64,000 bases of DNA, taken from the NCBI RefSeq assembly GCF_002735925.1, contig NZ_PEDL01000001.1:248001-312000 (forward strand), given 5' to 3'. Positions 34,246 through 43,239 of this stretch are shown here, in pieces. Each line of letters opens with the position of its first letter. Position 1 is the first letter of the stretch. The notes beneath the pieces were generated by a model, which was given only the letters and a program-made list of their open reading frames with translations, was not told where the DNA came from and ran no database searches. Position numbers and translations under genes: made by a program. The stretch comes from Sporanaerobium hydrogeniformans (GTDB taxonomy: Bacteria > Bacillota > Clostridia > Lachnospirales > Cellulosilyticaceae).

Positions 34246-36039
34246 ATGAATAATGGATTTCGCTTAAATGGAAGATTACCTAAAATAGGGATTAGACCAA
34301 CTATTGACGGAAGAAGAAAAGGTGTAAGAGAATCATTAGAAGACAAGACAATGGGAATGGCAAAGGCTTTAGCTGAGTTTTTAGAAGCGAACATTCGCCA
34401 TGCAAGTGGTGAAAAAATAGAGTGTGTGATTGCTGATACAACCATTGGTGGTGTAGCAGAAGCAGCACGTTGTGAAGATAAATTTCAAAAAGAAAATGTA
34501 GGTATTTCTATTACTGTTACACCATGCTGGTGCTATGGTAGTGAAACAATGGATCAAAACCCACACCGCGTAAAGGCTATTTGGGGCTTTAATGGAACAG
34601 AAAGACCAGGAGCTGTTTACCTTGCAGCAGCAGCAGCAGGTCATGATCAAATGGGTCTTCCAGTTTTCACAATCTATGGTAGAGATGTACAAGATTTAAC
34701 AGATAACTCTATTCCAGAAGATGTACAAGGTAAACTTTTAGCTTTTGCTAAAGCAGGTCTTGCAGTAGCAACCATGAAAGATAAATCTTACTTATCTATG
34801 GGTAGTGTATCTATGGGTATTGCTGGTTCTATCGTAGATCCTCATTTCTTTAGCGATTACTTAGGTATGCGTAATGAGTACATCGATATGTCAGAGTTCA
34901 TTCGTCGTGTAAACGAAGGTATCTATGATCATGAAGAATTTGAAAAAGCAATGGCTTGGACAAAAGCAAATTGTAAAGAAGGTCCAGATTACAATAAAAA
35001 TCCAAGAAGTCGTGAAGAAAAAGATGCTCAATGGGAGTATGTTGTAAAAATGACTTTAATTGCACGTGACCTTATGATTGGTAATCCAAAGCTTGCAGAG
35101 CTTGGTTTTGCAGAAGAAGCTGAAGGACATAATGCCATTGCAGCTGGTTTCCAAGGCCAAAGACAATGGACAGACCATATGCCAAATGGTGACTTTATGG
35201 AAGCTATCCTGAACTCTTCTTTTGACTGGAACGGTATAAGAGAAGCATTTGTTGTAGCAACAGAAAATGACTGTTTAAATGGTGTGGCGATGTTATTTGG
35301 TCACTTACTTACCAATACAGCTTCTATCTTCTCAGACGTACGTACTTACTGGAGTCCAGAAGCTGTAGAACGTGTTACAGGTAAAAAATTAGAAGGACTT
35401 GCTGCAAATGGTATTATCCATCTTATTAACTCTGGTTCTACTACTTTAGATGGAACAGGTGAGCAAACAGATGCAGAGGGTAAACCTATTATGAAACCAT
35501 TCTGGGATATTACAGAAGAAGAGGCTCAAAAATGCTTAGATGCTACTGAGTGGCCACCTGCAAATAGTGATGAATACTTCAGAGGAGGCGGCTATTCTTC
35601 TTGCTTCTTAACCAAAGGAGGAATGCCTGTTACCATGACACGTATTTCCCTTGTAAAAGGATTAGGACCTATTCTTCAAATTGCAGAGGGTTACACAGTT
35701 GATTTAGATGAAGAAGTACATGATATCTTAAATAAACGTACAGACAAAACTTGGCCAACAACTTGGTTTGCACCAAGAATTACAGGAGAAGGTGCATTTA
35801 AAGATGTATACAGTGTAATGAATGCTTGGTCAGCGAACCACGGTGCTATTAACTACGGTCACGTAGGAGCAGACTTTATTACCTTAGCTTCTATGCTTCG
35901 TATTCCAGTAGCTATGCACAACGTACCAGAAGAAAAGATCTTCCGTCCAAAAACTTGGGGAGCTTTTGGTACAACTGATTTAGAAGGGGCAGATTATCGT
36001 GCTTGTAAAGCATTTGGTCCTCTTTATAAAAAATGCTAA
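34246..36039 (+). CDS. fucI: L-fucose isomerase
   Basis: 597 residues, the normal length for FucI. Converts L-fucose to L-fuculose with Mn2+. Family landmarks are [21 protein letters not shown] at the start (positions 10-30), [20 protein letters not shown]-like [36 protein letters not shown] and, near the end, [20 protein letters not shown]. The start follows AAGGAGG. With fucU directly after it and the compartment aldolase upstream in the island, it forms the fucose entry arm. Confidence 0.96.
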   Translation: MNNGFRLNGRLPKIGIRPTIDGRRKGVRESLEDKTMGMAKALAEFLEANIRHASGEKIECVIADTTIGGVAEAARCEDKFQKENVGISITVTPCWCYGSETMDQNPHRVKAIWGFNGTERPGAVYLAAAAAGHDQMGLPVFTIYGRDVQDLTDNSIPEDVQGKLLAFAKAGLAVATMKDKSYLSMGSVSMGIAGSIVDPHFFSDYLGMRNEYIDMSEFIRRVNEGIYDHEEFEKAMAWTKANCKEGPDYNKNPRSREEKDAQWEYVVKMTLIARDLMIGNPKLAELGFAEEAEGHNAIAAGFQGQRQWTDHMPNGDFMEAILNSSFDWNGIREAFVVATENDCLNGVAMLFGHLLTNTASIFSDVRTYWSPEAVERVTGKKLEGLAANGIIHLINSGSTTLDGTGEQTDAEGKPIMKPFWDITEEEAQKCLDATEWPPANSDEYFRGGGYSSCFLTKGGMPVTMTRISLVKGLGPILQIAEGYTVDLDEEVHDILNKRTDKTWPTTWFAPRITGEGAFKDVYSVMNAWSANHGAINYGHVGADFITLASMLRIPVAMHNVPEEKIFRPKTWGAFGTTDLEGADYRACKAFGPLYKKC

Positions 36040-36054
36040 TAGAGGTGATACACT

Positions 36055-36486
36055 GTGTTAAAAAAAATACCAGCTATTATACCACCTGAACTGATGAAAA
36101 TTATGATGGAAATGGGACATGGCAATGAGATTATTTTTGCTGATGGCAACTTCCCAGCAGCAGACTATGCCCAAAGACTTGTAAGATGTGATGGACATAC
36201 TGTAACAGAACTTTTAGAAGCCATCTTACCTTTCTTCCCACTAGATACGTATGCTAAAGCACCTGTAGGACTGATGCAAGTTGTCCCAGGGGATAAGGTT
36301 GTACCAACTATTTGGGATGATTACAAAGCTATCATCACTAAACATGAAGGAAAACTTCCAGAAATAGATTATGTAGAACGCTTTGAATTTTATGAAAGGG
36401 CTAAAAAAGCCTATGCTATTGTAGCAACAAGTGAAAGTGCACTTTATGCAAACCTTATTTTGAAAAAAGGTGTAGTAGTAGAGTAA
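36055..36486 (+). CDS. fucU: L-fucose mutarotase (FucU/RbsD family, copy 2)
   Basis: 143 residues. It has MGHGNEIIFADGNFP, RCDGHTVTELLEAILPF and FYERAKKAYAIVATSE. It interconverts fucose anomers for the isomerase encoded 15 bases upstream. A GTG start is used, with AGAGGTG 7 bases before it. Clearly paralogous to the copy at 31409: same length and same C-terminus (ILKKGVVVE). Confidence 0.93.
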   Translation: MLKKIPAIIPPELMKIMMEMGHGNEIIFADGNFPAADYAQRLVRCDGHTVTELLEAILPFFPLDTYAKAPVGLMQVVPGDKVVPTIWDDYKAIITKHEGKLPEIDYVERFEFYERAKKAYAIVATSESALYANLILKKGVVVE

Positions 36487-36509
36487 GCACCTACTAAATT
36501 AAAGAAATA

Positions 36510-36582
36510 GCCTGTTAAGAAGCTTTACTTTACTCTACTTAACCCCCAGAGTAAAGTAAGTGTTTCTTAGCAGGCTTTTCTA
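36510..36582 (+). terminator. Terminator after fucU
   Basis: A long imperfect stem (GCCTGTTAAGAA pairs with TTTCTTAGCAGGC, enclosing TTTACTTTACTCT with AGAGTAAAGTAA) is followed by TTTTC and more T. It marks the end of the sugar island. Confidence 0.85.
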
Positions 36583-36662
36583 TTTTTATAAAAACAGAAA
36601 TTCTGCATATACTAGCGTCGTGAGATTTAAAAGAAAGTGTAAATTAAGCGAGGTAAAAGCAG

Positions 36663-37409
36663 ATGCAGAAATTTTTAAAGTGTAGTTTATACACGAGTCT
36701 TTTAATAGGTATTTTAGGGATGACTCATTTAAGAAGCTTAGCCATGGATATTCCTTCACCTCCTTCAAAAGAAGTAACAGAAAATAGGTCTCAGAAGGTT
36801 GTTTATTTAACCTTTGATGATGGTCCTACCCCCTTAGTAGGTAAAATTTTAGATGTTTTAAACGAGCAGCAAGTAAAGGGGACCTTTTTCATAGTAGGCA
36901 AGGAAATTAAGCAACGTGAAGCTATTCTTAAACGTATTTATGAAGAAGGTCATGGTATAGGGCTTCATACGTATAGCCATAACTTTAAAACCATATACAA
37001 TAGCCCATCAGCCTTTATAAAGGAGATGGATAAGACACTTGCTACTATAAATGAAGTGCTTGGAGAAAATTTAGATATTAAGGTTATTCGTTTCCCAGGA
37101 GGAAGTGCAGGGAGGCTCAATCAAAACTTTTATAATGAGCTCACAGAAAGAGGGTATAAAATTTTTGATTGGAATGTGAATCTAGAAGATGGAGTGAAAC
37201 CAGGACTTTCACCAAGTGAACTCTTACGCAATGCCAAAAAATCACGGGATAAAAGTGAATGTAAGATTATCCTAGCACACTGCAATTCGAAAAATAAAAC
37301 AACTTGCCAAGCACTACCTCAAATCATTCACTACTATAAGGAACAAGGTTATAGATTTGAGATTATTGATAATAACACTTCACCTTATTATTATCGTTTC
37401 AAAAAATAA
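36663..37409 (+). CDS. Secreted polysaccharide deacetylase
   Basis: 248 residues. An N-terminal hydrophobic signal (YTSLLIGILGMTHLRSLA) is followed by a NodB domain. The metal-binding motif is VVYLTFDDGPTPL, the second is HTYSHN, and RFPGGS and LAHC motifs follow. It would remove acetyl groups from peptidoglycan or another surface N-acetylglucosamine polymer outside the membrane. It is monocistronic, with a small hairpin (37419-37444) after it. It is not functionally linked to the sugar operons by sequence. Confidence 0.9.
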   Translation: MQKFLKCSLYTSLLIGILGMTHLRSLAMDIPSPPSKEVTENRSQKVVYLTFDDGPTPLVGKILDVLNEQQVKGTFFIVGKEIKQREAILKRIYEEGHGIGLHTYSHNFKTIYNSPSAFIKEMDKTLATINEVLGENLDIKVIRFPGGSAGRLNQNFYNELTERGYKIFDWNVNLEDGVKPGLSPSELLRNAKKSRDKSECKIILAHCNSKNKTTCQALPQIIHYYKEQGYRFEIIDNNTSPYYYRFKK

Positions 37410-37418
37410 ACAGTAAAC

Positions 37419-37444
37419 AAGGGATAGGCAAAAGTCTATCCCTT
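37419..37444 (+). terminator. Hairpin after the deacetylase gene
   Basis: A 9-bp stem, AAGGGATAG / CTATCCCTT, with an 8-base loop. There is no clear T-run, so termination is uncertain. Confidence 0.4.
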
Positions 37445-37574
37445 AAATAATGGTAAAGTATAAAAATGGAAGCATAGCATTCGAGATGAACTTGTAGTAT
37501 AATGCAAAAATATGAGAAAGAAATAAATATTTTGCTAATATTTGGTAAATAATGAGAATTTACAGGGGGATAAA

Positions 37575-38183
37575 ATGAAAAAGAAAAAAGAAAGTCAAAG
37601 AGGACGATTATTGGCGACGTGCTTAGTACTTTTTAGCTTGATAGGGATGGCAGGTTTTCTTATCCGATTTGGCCAAAAGCCACTTGTTGCTGAAGAAGTA
37701 GAAAAGGCAGTAGGTATACCTCTTGTAGTGGATTTGTTAGAGGATACTGGTAAAAGACCACATATTAAACGTAAGATTAAACAGATAGTCGTTCATAATA
37801 CGGCAAATCCTAAGAGTACTGCACGTAATGAAAGAGATTTTTTAAGCAATCCTACCAATACCAGTAGCACTTCCTGGCATATTGCAGTAGATGATCAAGA
37901 AATGGTACAAGCTATTCCCGTTACAGAGGTTGCTTTTCATGCAGGGAAAAAAGAAGGAAATTATTTCGGTATAGGGATTGAAATATGCGAATCAGGAGAT
38001 TACAAAAAGGCTGAACAAAATGCGCAAAAGCTTATTGCCTATTTGATGAAAACGTATCATCTTAAAATAGAAGATATTAAAACACATCAAGCTTTTACAG
38101 GTAAAGAATGTCCACGTCTTATTTTAGAACATTGGGATGACTTTTTAGAGGGTGTGAAGGAGCAATATAAAGTAATTAAATAA
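37575..38183 (+). CDS. Membrane-anchored N-acetylmuramoyl-L-alanine amidase (Amidase_2)
   Basis: 202 residues. An uncleaved or signal-type hydrophobic segment (LLATCLVLFSLIGMAGFLI) precedes an Amidase_2/PGRP domain. Zinc ligands are seen in IVVHNTANP (His), VAFHAGKKEGNYFGIGIEIC (His) and THQAFTGKECPR. It hydrolyses the bond between muramic acid and L-Ala in peptidoglycan. The ATG at 37575 is chosen because AGGGGG is just upstream. Amidases of this type also occur in phage and spore contexts, but this one is outside the prophage. Confidence 0.88.
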   Translation: MKKKKESQRGRLLATCLVLFSLIGMAGFLIRFGQKPLVAEEVEKAVGIPLVVDLLEDTGKRPHIKRKIKQIVVHNTANPKSTARNERDFLSNPTNTSSTSWHIAVDDQEMVQAIPVTEVAFHAGKKEGNYFGIGIEICESGDYKKAEQNAQKLIAYLMKTYHLKIEDIKTHQAFTGKECPRLILEHWDDFLEGVKEQYKVIK

Positions 38184-38217
38184 GTAAGTAGGCTATATTT
38201 AACTAATAGCATTTTTC

Positions 38218-38245
38218 TTGCAAAAACCATCAATTTTTGCAAGAA
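38218..38245 (+). terminator. Hairpin after the amidase gene
   Basis: TTCTTGCAAAAA pairs with TTTTTGCAAGAA around a short loop. It is a symmetric A/T-rich stem that could stop transcription by itself or with its internal T-run. Confidence 0.5.
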
Positions 38246-38300
38246 GTTACATAGAATGAAGCAGAACTAACAAGCAAATAATGAAAATGAGGGAGATAAA

Positions 38301-38966
38301 ATGACAACGTTAGAAATTATTTTAAGATTAGCGTTAGCCTGTGTATGTGGGGGAATTATCGGATCAGACCGTATCAAAAAAAGAAGGCCAGCAGGACTTA
38401 AAACGCACATTCTAGTCTGTATAGGAGCTACACTGACGATGATTATCAATGATTATATGTGGCACATTTATGGAGGGATGAGTGATCCTGCAAGGTTGGG
38501 TGCCCAGGTTATCAGTGGGATAGGTTTTTTAGGTGCAGGAACGATTATCGTTACGGGTAAGCAACAGGTAAAGGGATTAACCACTGCAGCTGGTTTATGG
38601 GCTTCTGCGACCATGGGGTTAGCCATCGGAGTAGGTTATTATTCGGCTGCCATTATTGGGTGTGTTTTTATTTTTGTGGTTATGGCTGTTGTACAAAAGC
38701 TAGATAATATGATTTTAGCGAAATCCAGTTATATGGAGCTTTATATAGAGTTTAGAGATACGGGAGATATAAAACCTTTTATTGAGTGTTTAAAAAAATA
38801 CAATTATAAGCTACTTTCTCTACATTTTTTACCACCTAGTAAGAGTGAAGAAACAGGAATAGGAGCCATGGTAACCTTACATGCTAAAGATAAAAATGGC
38901 CATGAAGGCGTTGTAAGTCTAATTAGTGAGGTGCAAGGTGTGCTAGCCATAGAAGAGTTAAGTTAA
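38301..38966 (+). CDS. MgtC/SapB-family membrane protein
   Basis: 221 residues. The N-terminal 140 residues contain 4-5 transmembrane segments and the family motifs GGIIGSDRIKKRRPAGLKTH, RLGAQVISGIGFLGAGTII and GLTTAAGLWASATMGLA. The remainder is a small soluble ACT-like domain. MgtC proteins are linked to magnesium homeostasis and growth at low Mg2+, and their molecular action is debated. Single gene, starts after GAGGGAG. Confidence 0.92.
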   Translation: MTTLEIILRLALACVCGGIIGSDRIKKRRPAGLKTHILVCIGATLTMIINDYMWHIYGGMSDPARLGAQVISGIGFLGAGTIIVTGKQQVKGLTTAAGLWASATMGLAIGVGYYSAAIIGCVFIFVVMAVVQKLDNMILAKSSYMELYIEFRDTGDIKPFIECLKKYNYKLLSLHFLPPSKSEETGIGAMVTLHAKDKNGHEGVVSLISEVQGVLAIEELS

Positions 38967-38967
38967 A

Positions 38968-39003
38968 AAAATATCAAATAAGAATGGTTTTCCGTTGATA
39001 TTT
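38968..39003 (+). terminator. Terminator after the MgtC gene
   Basis: AAATATCAA (38968-38976) pairs with TTGATATTT (38995-39003), followed by TGTTTTGTG. The right arm doubles as the -35 region of the next promoter. Confidence 0.65.
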
Positions 39004-39023
39004 TGTTTTGTGTATATTATAAT
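38995..39023 (+). promoter_or_regulatory. Promoter of the NADH oxidase gene
   Basis: TTGATA (38995-39000) and a perfect TATAAT (39018-39023) with a 17-base spacer, about 50 bases before the start codon. Confidence 0.75.
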
Positions 39024-39071
39024 GAGTATAAAGTAATTTAATTAATCCTGATAGAGAACGGAGGCTTAATG

Positions 39072-40409
39072 ATGAAGGTAATCGTTGTAGGATGTACACA
39101 TGCAGGAACGGCAGCTATTGTCAATACAAAGAAGTTATATCCAGAAGCTGAGGTAGTTGTTTATGAAAGAAATAACACTGTTTCTTTTTTATCTTGTGGC
39201 ATTGCCCTTAGTGTAGGAGGCGTAGTAAGTAATCCAGAGAAGCTCTTTTATAACTCACCACAAGGCCTTGAAGCTTTAGGTGTAGCAACTTATATGGAAC
39301 ATGACGTACTCGCCATTGACTTTAAAAATAAAACTATTCGTGTGAAAGATTTAAAAACTCAAGAGATCAAACAAGATACTTATGATAAATTAATACTCAC
39401 TTTAGGCTCTTGGCCAATCGTACCGTCTATTCCGGGAGGGGACCAGGAAAATATCGTTCTTTGTAAAAATTATAATCATGCACAAGCCATTATTGAAAAA
39501 ACAAAAGAGGCTAAGAAGATAGTTGTAGTAGGAGCAGGTTATATTGGTGTAGAGCTTGCAGAGGCCTTCCAAATGAAAGGTAAAGAGGTAACACTCATTG
39601 ACGCCCAAGAACGTATAATGAGTAAATATCTAGATAAAGAAATAACCGATTTAGCAGAAAAAGCCTTTACTACTCATGCCATTCATTTAGCATTAGGTGA
39701 AGAGGTAGAAAGCTTTAAGGGAGAAGGAGGTAAGGTTAAGGAAGTAGTAACCACTAAAGGCAGCTACCCAGCAGACCTTGTAATTCTTTGTATTGGCTTT
39801 AAACCTAATACAGCACTTGTAAAAGAAAGCTTAGAAACTTTACCCAATGGGGCTATTGTGATTGATGATTATATGCGTACGAGTGAACCGGATGTCTTTG
39901 CAGCAGGAGATTGTTGTATGGTACGTTATAATCCAGCAGAGGACAAACGTTATATTCCACTGGCAACCAATGCTGTACGTATGGGAACACTTATTGCCTA
40001 TAATTTAGTAGAACCTAGGCTTAAGTATATGGGCACTCAAGGGACTTCTGGTATTAAAATTTATCAGTTCAATATAGCATCTACAGGCCTAACGGAAGAA
40101 GAGGCCAAGGAGATAAATAAATATGAAGTTGCTTCAGCGGTTATTGAGGAGAACTATCGCCCTGAGTTTATGCCAACTTATGAAAAGGCAACAGTTAAAC
40201 TCGTATATGATAAGCAAACAAGACGCATTTTAGGAGGGCAAATTGCCTCAGCCTATGATTTAAATGAAATCATGAATACCCTTTCCCTTGCTTTGCAAAA
40301 TAAAATGACAGTGGAAGAATTAGCTATGGTAGATTTCTTCTTCCAACCACATTTTAATAAGCCTTGGGGGCTCCTTAATCAAGTAGCGCTCAAAGCGCTT
40401 TCTGAGTAA
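39072..40409 (+). CDS. NADH oxidase / CoA-disulfide reductase family flavoprotein
   Basis: About 445 residues of the FAD/NAD(P) pyridine nucleotide-disulfide reductase fold. The FAD motif VIVVGCTHAGTAA has Cys where GxGxxG would have Gly, as is common in this group. The single redox cysteine is C42 in SFLSCGIAL, the NAD-binding loop is VVVGAGYIGVELAEA, and VFAAGDCC is near residue 280. Water-forming NADH oxidase (Nox) and CoA-disulfide reductase share this pattern. It could regenerate NAD+ or protect against oxygen. ATG 39072 is preferred over the adjacent ATG 39069 by spacing to CGGAGG. Confidence 0.9.
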   Translation: MKVIVVGCTHAGTAAIVNTKKLYPEAEVVVYERNNTVSFLSCGIALSVGGVVSNPEKLFYNSPQGLEALGVATYMEHDVLAIDFKNKTIRVKDLKTQEIKQDTYDKLILTLGSWPIVPSIPGGDQENIVLCKNYNHAQAIIEKTKEAKKIVVVGAGYIGVELAEAFQMKGKEVTLIDAQERIMSKYLDKEITDLAEKAFTTHAIHLALGEEVESFKGEGGKVKEVVTTKGSYPADLVILCIGFKPNTALVKESLETLPNGAIVIDDYMRTSEPDVFAAGDCCMVRYNPAEDKRYIPLATNAVRMGTLIAYNLVEPRLKYMGTQGTSGIKIYQFNIASTGLTEEEAKEINKYEVASAVIEENYRPEFMPTYEKATVKLVYDKQTRRILGGQIASAYDLNEIMNTLSLALQNKMTVEELAMVDFFFQPHFNKPWGLLNQVALKALSE

Positions 40410-40431
40410 ATTGGTTAAAAAGGATAAACAC

Positions 40432-40465
40432 AAGGAGAATGAGGTCAGTTGACCTTATTCTTCTT
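40432..40465 (+). terminator. Hairpin terminator after the NADH oxidase gene
   Basis: AAGGAGAATGAGGTCA pairs with TGACCTTATTCTTCTT with a very short apex. A weak T-content follows. Confidence 0.6.
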
Positions 40466-40511
40466 AATACTTAATGAAACGATCAAAGAAGGATGGAAGT
40501 AGGAAGTAAAT

Positions 40512-40721
40512 ATGACAGCAGAAGAATACATCAAAGATAAATTGACCAAAACATGTCCTTGTACGCAAGTGACACGACTTAAAATCAAAGAAGCTATTGC
40601 AGGTGGAGCAGATAGCTTAGATAAAATCAAACAAGCAACAGGTGCTATGACGGGATGTTGTAAGGGAAGACGTTGTCGGGGTAGTATTGAAGAAATGCTC
40701 AAAGATTCAAAAAATGAATAA
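40512..40721 (+). CDS. BFD-like [2Fe-2S]-binding protein
   Basis: 69 residues, one BFD-like domain. The cluster ligands are C15 and C17 (TCPCTQV) with C50 and C55 (GCCKGRRC), the standard CxC...CxxxxC arrangement of the family. Such small proteins act as electron carriers or as partners of flavin reductases. It follows the flavoprotein gene but is separated by a hairpin, so co-transcription is uncertain. A ribosome site (AAGGATGGAAG) precedes the ATG at some distance. Confidence 0.85.
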   Translation: MTAEEYIKDKLTKTCPCTQVTRLKIKEAIAGGADSLDKIKQATGAMTGCCKGRRCRGSIEEMLKDSKNE

Positions 40722-40760
40722 GGATCTGGTTTTATGGAAACAATTTGAAGGCGCAAAAGG

Positions 40761-40788
40761 TTGCAAGTTTATCAATTTATGTTATAAT
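40761..40788 (+). promoter_or_regulatory. smpB promoter
   Basis: TTGCAA (40761-40766) and a perfect TATAAT (40783-40788) with a 16-base spacer, about 40 bases before smpB. Confidence 0.7.
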
Positions 40789-40829
40789 AAGAAATGCACC
40801 ATTCATTCCATAAAGAAGGAGGAGAACGC

Positions 40830-41300
40830 ATGGCAAAGGATCGCACTAGCTACAAACTCATTGCCAATAACAAAAAGGCATATCATGACTATTTTATAGA
40901 AGAAACCTATGAAGCAGGCATTGTGCTAGCAGGAACAGAAGTGAAATCCATTCGTCAAGGGGGCTGCTCTGTCAAAGAAAGCTTTATTAAGCTCAGAGAT
41001 GGGGAAGCATTTATTCTGAATATGCACGTTAACCCTTACGAGCATGGTAACATTTTTAATAAAGACCCTTTGCGTACCCGTAAGCTCCTACTTCACAAGA
41101 GGGAAATCAACAAGCTTATTGGGATGATTGCACAAAAGGGACTCACATTAGTACCCCTTAAGGTTTACATCAAAGGGAGTCTCGTTAAGGTAGAAATGGG
41201 ACTTGCGCGTGGTAAGAAGCTTCACGACAAACGTGATGACATTGCCAAGAAAGATGTACGCCGTCAGCATGAACGCGACTTTAAAATTAAAAACTTATAG
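40830..41300 (+). CDS. smpB: SsrA-binding protein SmpB
   Basis: 156 residues, the usual length. It binds tmRNA and places it on stalled ribosomes. Conserved segments are [30 protein letters not shown], the RNA-contact stretch [31 protein letters not shown] and the basic tail beginning [14 protein letters not shown]. The start ATG follows AAGGAGGAG. The tmRNA gene is 107 bases downstream, which is the usual order; rnr, usually adjacent, is instead about 40 kb upstream. Confidence 0.97.
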   Translation: MAKDRTSYKLIANNKKAYHDYFIEETYEAGIVLAGTEVKSIRQGGCSVKESFIKLRDGEAFILNMHVNPYEHGNIFNKDPLRTRKLLLHKREINKLIGMIAQKGLTLVPLKVYIKGSLVKVEMGLARGKKLHDKRDDIAKKDVRRQHERDFKIKNL

Positions 41301-41407
41301 TGCCAAACAGTCGATTGGCCACATCAAACCTTCAGCCCTTTATCGAATCCTTGAGATATAACAGGATTCCAATTCAAGTTCCTAGCATTAGGAGTTTGAT
41401 ACAATAA

Positions 41408-41752
41408 GGGGGTGCACTGGTTTCGACGGGGGTCACGTCTATAGGGGCAGCCATCCGTAGTACGCCGGAGTCTACGTTAAAAGCTGGCATTAAAATTAAA
41501 CGCTGAAGATAATTTAGCAATCGCTGCCTAGTTTGCAGCAGTCCGCCTAGGCCCTCCGCAGCCTAGATCCGGGCTTCGACTTGCGGACCCTTCACCTGCC
41601 AAAGCTTTGCGGCAACGTGAATACTATGAAGCTACTGAAACCAAGAGCCAGCCTTTAGGAGCTTGGTAGAGGGAATGTCAAAGATAAGGCTATGATGGTA
41701 GAGACCACAATATCCGGGCTTTCGGACAGGGGTTCGATTCCCCTCACCTCCA
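41408..41752 (+). ncRNA. ssrA: Transfer-messenger RNA (tmRNA)
   Basis: The 5' end GGGGGTGCACTGG is followed by TTTCGACGGGG, as in all one-piece tmRNAs. The 3' end has the T-arm GGTTCGATTCCCC and the acceptor strand CACCTCC (41745-41751), which pairs with GGGGGTG (41408-41414) with one wobble. The tag frame begins at the GCA at 41487-41489 and stops at TAG 41529-41531. It encodes ALKLNAEDNLAIAA, with the protease-recognition end. CCA is not encoded. The prophage begins immediately after the discriminator base. The recombinase gene on the minus strand runs 121 bases into the 3' part. Confidence 0.97.
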
Positions 41753-43239
41753 TTGTCGGCATCCACAACAGATATTAATTCTATTTTGTCAGGATGCACA
41801 ATGACTTTTTTAATAAACTTTTGGATGATAACTCTTTGTTGCTCCAAAGGTTTATTTTTTATGTTTTTATTACTTTCTAGCCACTCTATAATACGTTGTT
41901 TACTTGGTAGAACAACGCTTTTTTGTTTTATTTCTGCATCAGACAATCTTAGCGTTAAATCAGATTTTTTACTTTCTAATATATCCATTTTCTCTTTCAT
42001 ACTGGGATGAAACATTCCAGCAGCTATAGCAGAGACTATATTATCTATTTCAGTCTGTGTTTTCTGAATCTCTCTTTTTATATTAGAAATTGTTTGTGGC
42101 ATATATCTATTTGTTTTTTTTGCTTGCTCGAATACTATGTCTGCTATATTACATATATTTGTATAGCTTAACAAATTGTTTTCTAAAAACTCTATTATAA
42201 TACCTTCAACTAAATCTTTATTAATTGATTTTGCTTGGCAATTCTTAGTCCTTTTTCTAGTATTGCACTCGTATGTTACATATAAAGACTTATTCCTTCC
42301 ACTAAATTTTCTATTTCCAACCATAGCTCCACCACAATTAGAGCATACAATTATTCCGCTAAGTAAATATATTTCTTTTGACTTTTGAGCAGCTTTATAT
42401 CCTTGACTACTATTATTAAGCCTATTATTTACATTTTCCCACATTTCTGGTTCTACTATTTTTGGAACTCCTCCAGATATACGTATGATATCATCTTCTG
42501 ATTTTAAGTATACGTTTCTTTTTCCTTGTTGCTTTTGCCCTGTTTTATTAAAAACATATTCCCCTTTGTATTTTTCATTTTTCATAATTGTAGTAATAGC
42601 ACTTTTAGAAAAATCTTTACCAAGCTTTGTCTTTCTGTTTTTTAATTTTAGTTCTTTAAGTATTCCCCCATAGCTACTACCTTTTGAATACATACTGAAA
42701 ATTATTTTTACAGTATCAGCTTCATATTCGTTGATAGTATAAGTTTTATCTTTTGCAACATCGTATCCAAGAGGTGGCTTACCACCAGTGTGTTTACATT
42801 GATACGCTGTCTCCTTCATTCCTTTCATAACCTCTCTTGACAAATTAGCAGAGTAATATTCTGCCATTCCTTCCAAAACAGATTCCAATATAATTGATTC
42901 AGGGCTATCGTCTAAATTTTCAAGCACGGAAATTAAACGTACTTTGTTTTTCTTGAGTTCTTTTTTATAAAATGCGCTGTCATATCTATCTCTTGAAAAT
43001 CTATCTAATTTATGGACTATAACTATATCGAATAGTCCTTTTTTAGAGTCTCTTATCATATTTAGAAACTGTGGTCTATTATCGCTTGTGGCAGACTTTG
43101 CTTCATCTGCATATATTTTTATTAAATGGTAGTTATTTTTTTCTGTAAAGTCTTTAATAGCTCTCGTTTGAGCTTCTATCGATTCCTCTCTTTGGTTGTC
43201 GCTTGAGTATCGGCAATACGCTACTGCTCTTTTTTTCAT
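41632..43239 (-). CDS. int: Large serine recombinase (phage integrase)
   Basis: 535 residues. The N-terminal resolvase domain has MKKRAVAYCRYSSDNQREES with catalytic Ser12. A recombinase domain follows (GGKPPLGYDVAKD), then a zinc ribbon (CSNCGGAMVGNRK ... CNTRKRTKNC) and a coiled coil around residues 380-470. It would integrate and excise the prophage. The start at 43239 has AAGGAG about 10 bases upstream; a frame extended to 43281 has none. The last 40 residues are encoded by the complement of ssrA, so the C-terminus in the integrated state differs from that in the free phage. Confidence 0.93.
   Translation of the reverse strand: MKKRAVAYCRYSSDNQREESIEAQTRAIKDFTEKNNYHLIKIYADEAKSATSDNRPQFLNMIRDSKKGLFDIVIVHKLDRFSRDRYDSAFYKKELKKNKVRLISVLENLDDSPESIILESVLEGMAEYYSANLSREVMKGMKETAYQCKHTGGKPPLGYDVAKDKTYTINEYEADTVKIIFSMYSKGSSYGGILKELKLKNRKTKLGKDFSKSAITTIMKNEKYKGEYVFNKTGQKQQGKRNVYLKSEDDIIRISGGVPKIVEPEMWENVNNRLNNSSQGYKAAQKSKEIYLLSGIIVCSNCGGAMVGNRKFSGRNKSLYVTYECNTRKRTKNCQAKSINKDLVEGIIIEFLENNLLSYTNICNIADIVFEQAKKTNRYMPQTISNIKREIQKTQTEIDNIVSAIAAGMFHPSMKEKMDILESKKSDLTLRLSDAEIKQKSVVLPSKQRIIEWLESNKNIKNKPLEQQRVIIQKFIKKVIVHPDKIELISVVDADNGGEGNRTPVRKPGYCGLYHHSLIFDIPSTKLLKAGSWFQ
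41725..41765. other. Left attachment site (attL) at the 3' end of ssrA
   Basis: Chromosomal tmRNA sequence passes directly into phage sequence here: the T-arm and acceptor stem are intact and the recombinase gene lies on the other side. The exact crossover and the core repeat cannot be set without the right end, which is outside the window. Position is therefore approximate. Confidence 0.7.

Noticed and set aside
41632-41752. C-terminal GEGNRTPVRKP stretch of the integrase as a conserved protein domain
   Set aside because: It is the complement of the tmRNA T-arm and acceptor stem; this peptide pattern arises whenever such an RNA end is translated.
41660-41752. Separate tRNA gene
   Set aside because: The T-arm and acceptor belong to tmRNA; the other half of the acceptor is 300 bases upstream and there is no anticodon arm.
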